Below, piece by piece: positions 57,924 to 64,000 of a stretch of DNA of 64,000 bases. This DNA is from Nitrosomonadales bacterium (lineage in GTDB: Bacteria; Pseudomonadota; Gammaproteobacteria; Burkholderiales; SG8-39): positions 1-64,000 of the forward strand of contig SBAS01000036.1 of assembly GCA_005240145.1 (NCBI GenBank), given 5' to 3'. Below the pieces are notes generated by a model. That model was not told where the DNA came from, ran no database searches, and worked only from the letters and a program-made list of their open reading frames with translations. A program made the translations under genes and the position numbers. Each line of letters begins with the position of its first letter. Position 1 is the stretch's first letter.

Positions 57924-58850
57924 ATGGGCGTGGCCAAGAAGCCGCTGCTGCGGCACTTCCTCCAGTTCCGCGACCTCTCTGCCGCGGAATTCGGGCACCT
58001 GTTCGCGCGCACGCGCTGGATCAAGGACAAGTTCAAGCGCTACCAGCGCTACTGGCCGCTGGAAGACCGCACCCTGGCGATGATCTTCGAGAAGCAGAGC
58101 ACGCGCACCCGGCTCTCGTTCGAAGCCGGCATGCACCAGCTCGGCGGCGCGGCGATCTTCCTCAACACGCGCGATTCCCAGCTCGGCCGCGGCGAGCCGG
58201 TGGAGGACGCGGCGCAGGTCATTTCGCGCATGTGCGACATCGTCATGATCCGCACCTTCGAGCAGGAGATCCTGGAGCGCTTCGCGCGCAACTCGCGCGT
58301 GCCGGTGATCAACGGCCTGACCAACGAGTACCACCCCTGCCAGATCCTCGCCGACATATTTACTTTTGTCGAGCATCGCGGCCCCATCAAGGGCAAGACG
58401 GTGGCCTGGATCGGCGATTCGAACAATGTCTGCAACACCTGGCTGCAGGCGGCGGATATCTTCGGTTTCAAGCTCAACGTCTCGACGCCCCCGGGCTATG
58501 AGGTCGAGAGCGAAAGAAGCGCGAAGAATTACGAACCCTTCGCCGACCCGATGAAAGCAGTCCGGGGAGCACACCTCGTCACCACCGACGTCTGGACCTC
58601 GATGGGGTTCGAGGCCGAGAACGAGGAGCGCAGGAAGGACTTCGAGGACTGGCAGGTCGACGCCGAGATGATGAAGGCCGCGCGCAAGGACGCGCTCTTC
58701 ATGCACTGCCTGCCCGCGCACCGCGGCGAGGAAGTCGCCGCAACTGTGATCGACGGCAAGCAAAGCGTGGTGTGGGAAGAGGCCGAGAACCGCCTGCACA
58801 CGCAGAAGGCGCTGCTGGAATTCCTGCTGCTCGGAAAAGTCAAAGGCTAG
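57924..58850 (+). CDS. argF: Ornithine carbamoyltransferase
   Basis: A 308-residue enzyme that makes citrulline from ornithine and carbamoyl phosphate. Motifs are KQSTRTRLSFEAGM (STRTR), HPCQILAD for carbamoyl phosphate, and FMHCLPAHRGEEV for ornithine. Length is normal. It shares an operon with argD. The argG gene often found next is not here; instead an oxygenase follows after 84 bases. Confidence 0.96.
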   Translation: MGVAKKPLLRHFLQFRDLSAAEFGHLFARTRWIKDKFKRYQRYWPLEDRTLAMIFEKQSTRTRLSFEAGMHQLGGAAIFLNTRDSQLGRGEPVEDAAQVISRMCDIVMIRTFEQEILERFARNSRVPVINGLTNEYHPCQILADIFTFVEHRGPIKGKTVAWIGDSNNVCNTWLQAADIFGFKLNVSTPPGYEVESERSAKNYEPFADPMKAVRGAHLVTTDVWTSMGFEAENEERRKDFEDWQVDAEMMKAARKDALFMHCLPAHRGEEVAATVIDGKQSVVWEEAENRLHTQKALLEFLLLGKVKG

Positions 58851-58934
58851 CGCCTCTTCTTTTAGTAGGCTCTGGCATCGCCTCGGATTTCCGGTCGCTT
58901 TCGATAGGTGGGATGATGACATCGGAGGTGTGCA

Positions 58935-59627
58935 ATGCAAAGGAAGCGATACAGCGCCGAGTTCAAGCGCGTGACAGCATCGCGCAAGCGCCCGTGGATC
59001 GAAAGTTCGGACGCCCTTTCGCTGTTTCCGACTCTGGTATGGAAAATTCAGTTGCGGGCCGAGGTGCACGAACCGATCGACGCGAGCGCGCTCGGCTTGC
59101 TGCATGCACTGCGGCAGGGGCTGCCCGAGTTGAAGGCCGGCGAAGCCTGGCAGTCGGGGCATGCCCTTCATGGGCGCGAAGAACTGCGTGAGCTTTGCGG
59201 CTGCGTCAGCCGCGCGGCGAGGAGCGTGCTGCAGTTCCTGAAAATCGGCACGGAAGCGATCGAGATCACCGGCTGCTGGGTCAACCTGTATGCGCCGGGC
59301 GCTTCGCACCGCGTGCACAGCCACCCCAACAATTACCTGAGCGCCGTGTACTACGTGCGCACCTGGCCCGGCGCCGACGCCATCAACTTCCACGATCCGC
59401 GCAGCCAAGCGGGCATCATCCGGCCGCCGGTCACGCAGCTCACCGGAATCAACACCGATCAGGTCGTGGTCCGGGTCAAGAATGGAACGCTGCTCGTCTT
59501 TCCCTCGTATCTGCAGCACTCGGTCGATGCCAACGCCGGCGGCGAAAGCCGGGTGAGCGTGAGCTTCAACCTGATGTTTTCGGCGTTTGCCGAGGAGATG
59601 AGCTCGCCGCTGTGGGGCGATCAATAA
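58935..59627 (+). CDS. Putative 2OG-Fe(II) oxygenase
   Basis: A 230-residue protein of the TIGR02466-type oxygenases. Fe ligands are expected in HRVHSHPNNYLSAVYYV and LLVFPSYLQHSVDANAGG, and Arg in ESRVSVSFN for 2-oxoglutarate. The core begins near ALSLFPTLVWKIQL (residue 28). The first 14 codons, MQRKRYSAEFKR, do not belong to the family and look like the N-terminus of an IS3-type OrfA; a GGAGGT ribosome site precedes them. Substrate unknown. It opens the cluster that runs to the window end. Confidence 0.8.
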   Translation: MQRKRYSAEFKRVTASRKRPWIESSDALSLFPTLVWKIQLRAEVHEPIDASALGLLHALRQGLPELKAGEAWQSGHALHGREELRELCGCVSRAARSVLQFLKIGTEAIEITGCWVNLYAPGASHRVHSHPNNYLSAVYYVRTWPGADAINFHDPRSQAGIIRPPVTQLTGINTDQVVVRVKNGTLLVFPSYLQHSVDANAGGESRVSVSFNLMFSAFAEEMSSPLWGDQ

Positions 59628-59654
59628 ATCAGCGGCTGATCCTCGTCCTCGGGC

Positions 59655-61412
59655 ATGATGCGCTACCGATCCATGCACGATCCCGGCAAACTCGAAGCGG
59701 TGCTGCGGTATCACGAGCGAACCAAGCACCACTTCAACCGCTACGCCCGCGCGCTCGGCACCCTGGATTGGGCGAACCAGCCCGATCCGTTCCGCCGCTT
59801 TGCAGGCGCGCCGCTGGCGCACCTGCCGATCCTCGGCCCGGACGAAGAGCCGCGCTCGCCTGCGTATGAGCACCTGTATCGCGCCGGCGCGGTGCCGAGC
59901 GCGCCGGTAACGCTGCGTACGCTCTCGCGGCTGTTCGAGTACGCGCTCGCGCTCTCGGCCTGGAAGCAATCGGGCGGCGCGCGCTGGGCGCTGCGCAGCA
60001 ATCCTTCGAGCGGGAACCTCCATCCCACCGAGGGCTACCTGCTGATTGGCGCGCTCCCCGGTCTTGCCGACGCGCCGGGCCTATACCACTACGCGCCGAA
60101 GGAGCACGCACTCGAACGACGCGCGGACTGCCCCGCCGGGTGGTTCGCCCAGCTGATGCGCGAGTTCCCTCCGAATGCCTTTCTGATCGGGTTGTCCTCC
60201 ATCCACTGGCGCGAGGCCTGGAAGTACGGCGAGCGCGCCTTCCGCTATTGTCAGCATGACGCGGGACACGCCATCGGCACGGTTCGGATTGCCGCCGCGA
60301 CGCTGGGATGGAGCGCGGTGGTGCTGCACGGCCTCGCGGACGAGACCATCGAGGAGTTGCTGGGGCTCGACCGGTCCGATGACTTCGCGGGCGCCGAGCG
60401 CGAGCATCCGGATCTCGTCATGCTCGTCTGGCCGAGCGAGCCTCCGGCGGAGTCGCGCTCGGGGGCGGAAAACGGGTTCCCGCTCTCCTTCGAGCCGTCG
60501 CTCGCGCGCGAGCTGGCAAAGCACCGCTGGTACGGCAGCGCCAACCGGCTCAGCCGCGACGATCCGGTTCCCTGGGAGATCATCGACGAGGTAGCAGGCG
60601 CATCACGCAAACCGGACAGCGAACGGCCCCGGCTCAAGCTGCTTGGCCCCTCCGCGGCGCGACACGACTCCGCGCCTCCCGCAGATGAGCCGTCGGCCGG
60701 CCGGATCATCCATCAGCGGCGAAGTCTCCTCGCCTGCGATGGCAGTACCTCTATTGCGGCCGAGTGCTTCTACCAGATGCTTGCGCGGGTGATGCCCCAT
60801 CGGGAAATGGAAGTGATCCGCCGCCCCATGCCCTGGGACGCCATTCCCTGGGATCCGACGATCCACCTGGGCTTATTCGTGCATCGCGTTGCGGGTCTCG
60901 AGCCGGGGCTGTATGTGCTCGCGCGTGACCCGGACAAAATCGAAACGCTGAAACGGGCCATGCATGCACGCTTCGCCTGGTCCCTGCCGCCGGGTTGCCC
61001 GCAGGATCTTCCTCTGTACCTGCTGGAAGCGGGCGATGCGCGGCAGCTCGCGGCGCAAGTGAGTTGCAATCAGGACATCGCGGGTGACGGGGCCTTTTCC
61101 CTCGGGATGATCGCCGAGTATCAGCAGGCCCTCTTTACGCACGGGCCCTGGTTCTATCGGCGGCTGTTCTGGGAAACGGGGCTGATCGGGCAGGTGCTTT
61201 ACCTGGAGGCCGAAGCGGCCGGCATCCGCGCGACCGGCATCGGGTGTTTCTTCGACGACCCGGTGCACCAGGTGTTCGGCTTCCAGGATCTCTCCTTCCA
61301 GTCGCTCTATCACTTCACGGTCGGCGGCCCAGTGGACGATCCACGCCTCACCACGCTTCCGCCTTACGGCGCGCACGTCGGGGGCGAGCAGCGCGATATG
61401 GATCTGCGCTGA
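59655..61412 (+). CDS. Double-domain SagB-like nitroreductase-fold protein
   Basis: A 585-residue protein with two nitroreductase-like domains. Domain 1 (about 75-260) has RWALRSNPSSGNLHPTEGYLLIG and HDAGHAIGTVRIAAATLGWSAV, as in SagB/ThcOx proteins. Domain 2 (about 350-580) has IIHQRRSLLACDGSTSIAAECFYQML and LIGQVLYLEAEAAGIRATGIGCFFDDPVH, the FMN end. ThcOx enzymes oxidise azolines in peptides, but stand-alone double forms have no defined substrate. The first 40 residues resemble a short lead-in typical of this subgroup. ATGs at 59655, 59658 and 59673 are all possible. Confidence 0.83.
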   Translation: MMRYRSMHDPGKLEAVLRYHERTKHHFNRYARALGTLDWANQPDPFRRFAGAPLAHLPILGPDEEPRSPAYEHLYRAGAVPSAPVTLRTLSRLFEYALALSAWKQSGGARWALRSNPSSGNLHPTEGYLLIGALPGLADAPGLYHYAPKEHALERRADCPAGWFAQLMREFPPNAFLIGLSSIHWREAWKYGERAFRYCQHDAGHAIGTVRIAAATLGWSAVVLHGLADETIEELLGLDRSDDFAGAEREHPDLVMLVWPSEPPAESRSGAENGFPLSFEPSLARELAKHRWYGSANRLSRDDPVPWEIIDEVAGASRKPDSERPRLKLLGPSAARHDSAPPADEPSAGRIIHQRRSLLACDGSTSIAAECFYQMLARVMPHREMEVIRRPMPWDAIPWDPTIHLGLFVHRVAGLEPGLYVLARDPDKIETLKRAMHARFAWSLPPGCPQDLPLYLLEAGDARQLAAQVSCNQDIAGDGAFSLGMIAEYQQALFTHGPWFYRRLFWETGLIGQVLYLEAEAAGIRATGIGCFFDDPVHQVFGFQDLSFQSLYHFTVGGPVDDPRLTTLPPYGAHVGGEQRDMDLR

Positions 61413-61488
61413 CACAGGAGTGAAGGGATAACTACGACGCGTGCATGGACATATTCATCCGCAAACTCTGTTTCGGCTGACGCGTTGC

Positions 61489-61494
61489 TATACT
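61489..61494 (+). promoter_or_regulatory. Probable -10 of yggX
   Basis: TATACT lies 50 bases before the yggX start in the 131-base gap after the SagB-like gene. No good -35 is visible at 16-18 bases. The leader holds a short GC hairpin (GCCGC/GCGGC). Confidence 0.4.
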
Positions 61495-61543
61495 CGACCA
61501 ATGGGTCGCCGCGCCTGCGGCGGCCGTCTCGTGGAGTATCCTC

Positions 61544-61819
61544 ATGACGCGCATGGTCAAGTGCATCAAGCTCGGGCGCGAGGCCGAGGCGCTCGATTTC
61601 CCGCCTTATCCCGGCGCGCTAGGCAAGCGCATCTTCGAGAACGTGTCGAAGGAAGCGTGGCGGCAATGGCTCGAGCACCAGAAGATGCTGGTGAACGAGA
61701 ACCGGCTCAATCTCGCCGACAAGAAGGCGCGCGACTACCTCGCCCAGCAGATGGAGAACCATTTCTTCGGCAGCGGGGCCGAAGTTGCCTCCGGCTACGT
61801 CCCGCCGCAACAGAAGTAG
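61544..61819 (+). CDS. yggX: Probable Fe(2+)-trafficking protein YggX
   Basis: A 91-residue YggX homologue: [51 protein letters not shown] and a GYVPPQQ tail. The N-terminal Cys at position 7 is the conserved one. The family protects iron-sulfur proteins from oxidation. It lies inside the cluster of iron enzymes but is a common housekeeping gene; it may have been there before the cluster. Confidence 0.94.
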   Translation: MTRMVKCIKLGREAEALDFPPYPGALGKRIFENVSKEAWRQWLEHQKMLVNENRLNLADKKARDYLAQQMENHFFGSGAEVASGYVPPQQK

Positions 61820-61821
61820 AC

Positions 61822-62223
61822 ATGGACGGCGATACACCGCAACCGAGCGAAATCAAGCTGCACCAGAAGTCCCGCGTGCTTGAAATTTCGTTTGCGGACG
61901 GCAGCCGGTTCGAGCTGAGTTACGAACTGCTGCGCGTGTATTCGCCTTCCGCCGAAGTGCGCGGCCACGGTCCGGGCCAGGAGGTACTGCAAGTCGGCAA
62001 GCGCGACGTGGCGATCACGGCACTCGAGCCGAGCGGCAGCTACGCGGTGACGCCTGCGTTCTCCGACGGGCACAGCACCGGCATCTATTCCTGGGACTAC
62101 CTGTACTGGCTGGGCCAGAACCGCGATTCACTGTGGCAGCAATACCTCGAACGCCTGGAAAAGGCTGGAGCAAGCCGCGAGCCGGGTCCCGCGCCCTTCG
62201 AGCCACGGCCAAAATCAAAATAG
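61822..62223 (+). CDS. DUF971 domain protein
   Basis: A 133-residue DUF971 protein (also called gamma-butyrobetaine hydroxylase-like N-terminal domain). Marks are EIKLHQKSRVLEISFADGSRFELSYELLRVYSPSAEV (in parts) and SDGHSTGIYSWDYLYWLG, with no metal-binding Cys set. The start two bases after yggX is preferred over the longer frame. In other betaproteobacteria this gene usually precedes ubiE; here a radical SAM gene follows and overlaps its 3' end by 91 bases. Confidence 0.88.
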   Translation: MDGDTPQPSEIKLHQKSRVLEISFADGSRFELSYELLRVYSPSAEVRGHGPGQEVLQVGKRDVAITALEPSGSYAVTPAFSDGHSTGIYSWDYLYWLGQNRDSLWQQYLERLEKAGASREPGPAPFEPRPKSK

Positions 62224-63620
62224 CCGACTCCTTCAAGGTCGTCCTCATCAATCCTTATGAGTTGGGGCGGCAACCGTTTGCCCTGGCGCAGCCCGCCGCC
62301 TGGCTGAAGCGCGAGGGCTTCGCGGTAAGCTGTCTCGATCTTTCGCTCGAGAAACTCGACCCCGAAGTGCTCGAGGATGCGAGCCTGGTGGCTCTCTATG
62401 TCGGGATGCATACCGCGACCCGCATCGCGGTGCAGGCCCTGCCGCGCGTCAAACAACTCGCCCCGAAGGCCCATCTGTGCGTCTACGGACTCTATGCCCC
62501 GATGAACGAGGTGCTGCTGCGCAGCCTAGGCGTGGACAGCGTGCTGGGCGGAGAGGTGGAGCAGGCGATGCTTTCCCTGTGCCAGAGACTCAGGATCAAT
62601 GGCAGACCGATCACCCGGAGCGAGCCGGTGATCAGCTTGGGCCGAATTCCGTTCGAGGTGCCGGACCGCAGCGGTCTGCCCAAGCTCGCGCGCTACGCCC
62701 ACCTGGTGCTGCCGGACGGTTCCACCCGTGTCGCCGGGTTTGCCGAGGGCAGCCGCGGCTGCAAACACCTGTGCCGGCACTGCCCGGTGGTTCCGGTGTA
62801 CCAGGGAAAGTTCCGTATCGTCCCGGCAGACGTGGTGATGGAAGACATCCGGCAGCAGGTTGAGGAGGGGGCCGGCCATATTTCCTTCGGCGACCCGGAC
62901 TTCTTCAACGGGCCCACCCACGGCATGAGGCTCGCGCGCGCCTTGCATGAAGCATTTCCCCGCGTCACCTTCGATGCCACCATCAAGATCCAGCACCTCA
63001 TCGATCACGCAGATCTGCTGCCTGAACTGCGGCGCAGCGGCTGCCTGTTCATCACTTCCGCGGTGGAAGCCGTGGATGACGACGTCCTGCGCTTGCTCGA
63101 CAAGAACCACACCAGCCGGGACTTCGACCGGGCCGTGGCGCTCACTCGCGAAGCCGGCATTGCGCTTGCCCCGACCTTCGTCGCCTTCACCCCCTGGACG
63201 ACACTGGAAGGCACCCTCGCGTTGCTCGAGCGGCTCGTGGAACTGCGACTCGTGGAGAGCGTGCCGCCGGTGCAGCTCACCATCCGGCTGCTCGTGCCCG
63301 AGGGCTCCTATCTTCTGCAACTGCCCGGCTTCAGGGAAAAACTGATGGCCTTCGATCCCGAACTTTTGGGTTATCCGTGGGCCCACATCGATCCCCGGGT
63401 GGATCGCCTGCAGCGGGAGCTGCAGGCCTTGGTGGCTCGATCGGAGAAGGAGAATCTTCCGCGCCGCGAAGTATTCGCTGCGATCTGGCGCATGGCCCAC
63501 GAGGCGGCAGGGCGACCCGTGCCAAAACTCGCGGATATCCTGGGTTCTTCGATCCCCCGTTTGTCGGAACCGTGGTACTGCTGCGCAGAGCCCACCGATC
63601 AGCAACTTCAATCTTTCTGA
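62133..63620 (+). CDS. Radical SAM protein with B12-type domain and CCAEP tail
   Basis: A 495-residue enzyme. Residues about 33-170 form a cobalamin-binding-like domain (VVLINPYELGRQPFALAQPAAWL, VALYVGMHTATRIA). The radical SAM cluster is CKHLCRHC near 210-217, followed by HISFGDPDFFNG. The C-terminus ends WYCCAEPT about eight residues before the stop, the tail that names the CUAEP/CCAEP-tail radical SAM (seleno)proteins; here both positions are Cys (TGC TGC), so no selenocysteine is needed. The only start is ATG at 62133, inside DUF971; no GTG or TTG is available between there and the domain. Substrate unknown. Confidence 0.85.
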   Translation: MAAIPRTPGKGWSKPRAGSRALRATAKIKIADSFKVVLINPYELGRQPFALAQPAAWLKREGFAVSCLDLSLEKLDPEVLEDASLVALYVGMHTATRIAVQALPRVKQLAPKAHLCVYGLYAPMNEVLLRSLGVDSVLGGEVEQAMLSLCQRLRINGRPITRSEPVISLGRIPFEVPDRSGLPKLARYAHLVLPDGSTRVAGFAEGSRGCKHLCRHCPVVPVYQGKFRIVPADVVMEDIRQQVEEGAGHISFGDPDFFNGPTHGMRLARALHEAFPRVTFDATIKIQHLIDHADLLPELRRSGCLFITSAVEAVDDDVLRLLDKNHTSRDFDRAVALTREAGIALAPTFVAFTPWTTLEGTLALLERLVELRLVESVPPVQLTIRLLVPEGSYLLQLPGFREKLMAFDPELLGYPWAHIDPRVDRLQRELQALVARSEKENLPRREVFAAIWRMAHEAAGRPVPKLADILGSSIPRLSEPWYCCAEPTDQQLQSF

Positions 63621-63632
63621 TATTGCCGATCC

Positions 63633-64000
63633 TTGAAACGCGTCCTGCTGCTCCTGCCCACCACCGGCTACCGCAACCAGGATTTTCTCGCGGCCGCCGA
63701 AAAACTCGGCGTGCAGATTGTCGCTGCCGCGAACTACTGCCATCAACTGGCGCCGTCGTGGGGTCTGGCTCCGATCATGGCGCTGCATTTCGACCGGCCG
63801 GAGCAGGCGGCCGACACCGCGGTGCGGGAAATCGGCGGCAATCTCGATGCCGTGCTGGCGGTCGACGATTCGGGCGTCGAGCTCGCGGCGCTGCTTGCAG
63901 AACGTCTCGGCCTGCCGGGAAATCCCGCCCACGCGGTGCGCAGGGTGCGCGACAAGCTGGCGTTCCGCCGGCTGCTCCGGGAACGGGATTTCCTGTGTCC
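63633..64000 (+). CDS. ATP-grasp-family protein, N-terminal part (cut by window)
   Basis: The frame starts with TTG at 63633 and runs to the window end without a stop. It reads MKRVLLLLPTTGYRNQDFLA, then a Rossmann-like pre-ATP-grasp part ending LAVDDSGVELAALLAERLGLPGN, followed by VRRVRDKLAFRRLLRERD, the helix before the ATP-grasp lid. The layout fits carboxylate-amine ligases of the carbamoyl-phosphate synthetase/BioC-like grasp type. Only 122 codons are visible. It follows the radical SAM gene by 12 bases and should be part of its operon. The start codon is a choice: no ATG or GTG lies upstream in frame near it. Confidence 0.7.
   Translation, partial: MKRVLLLLPTTGYRNQDFLAAAEKLGVQIVAAANYCHQLAPSWGLAPIMALHFDRPEQAADTAVREIGGNLDAVLAVDDSGVELAALLAERLGLPGNPAHAVRRVRDKLAFRRLLRERDFLC

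Noticed and set aside
55862..60023. Two 700-codon minus-strand frames opposite argD, argF and neighbours
   Set aside because: Both mirror well-recognised genes on the plus strand and have shadow composition.
61501..61545. Riboswitch-like leader before yggX
   Set aside because: Only one short GC hairpin is visible; no known riboswitch core can be recognised.

Overview
The window looks like chromosome of a high-GC betaproteobacterium. The reasons are the rpsT-murJ-ribF-ileS-lspA-ispH block running into type IV pilus genes, a DUF3579 gene beside rpsT, the ftsK-lolA-rarA-serS operon, the birA-coaX-SPOR trio, and long spurious antisense frames typical of GC-rich codon use. The genus cannot be told. 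There is no rRNA, CRISPR array or complete insertion sequence. Two tRNA genes are present: Ser(CGA) and Thr(CGT).

Layout. 0.1-0.5 kb: a 52-residue acidic protein with its own Shine-Dalgarno site and terminator. 0.5-3.6 kb: a toxin-antitoxin island lying between a complete tRNA-Ser and a 56-bp copy of that tRNA's 3' half, which is the geometry of tRNA-targeted integration; no integrase remains. 3.6-9.1 kb: ftsK-lolA-rarA-serS. 9.1-13.8 kb: a Crp/Fnr regulator, trxB, a Smr protein, P-II, a DUF482-type acyltransferase and an SDR. 13.8-21.4 kb: a complete glycerol-3-phosphate/glycerophosphodiester uptake and cleavage operon (two UgpB-type binding proteins, UgpA, UgpE, UgpC, two phosphodiesterases, a DUF4442 protein). 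21.4-25.3 kb: a frameshifted amidase, an orphan palindromic operator, a Fic-family protein lacking the catalytic histidine, and a secreted unknown. 25.3-32 kb: an MlrC-type peptidase divergent from a peptide ABC transporter. 32-36.7 kb: birA, coaX, a SPOR protein, a response regulator, tRNA-Thr, dsbC, a DUF4124/glutaredoxin protein and a TonB-like protein. 36.7-45.1 kb: type IV pilus minor pilins and a PilY1 carrying a seven-unit repeat insertion. 45.2-54.6 kb: ispH, an HD protein, lspA, ileS, ribF, DUF962, a SirB1-like protein, murJ, rpsT and DUF3579. 54.7-58.9 kb: a fold-I basic amino-acid decarboxylase, argD and argF. 58.9-64 kb: a 2OG-Fe(II) oxygenase, a double-domain SagB-like flavoprotein, yggX, DUF971, a cobalamin-type radical SAM protein ending in a CCAEP tail, and the start of what looks like an ATP-grasp protein, cut by the window edge.

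The strongest candidate for an undescribed system is this last group. An iron/2OG oxygenase, a tandem nitroreductase-fold enzyme, a radical SAM enzyme and a probable ATP-grasp ligase are the usual toolkit for making a modified peptide or small molecule, but no precursor is visible and the cluster runs off the window. Second-rank items are the tRNA-bounded toxin-antitoxin island, the PilY1 repeat insertion, the His-less Fic protein with its symmetric promoter, and a long hairpin repeat used at two convergent gene ends.
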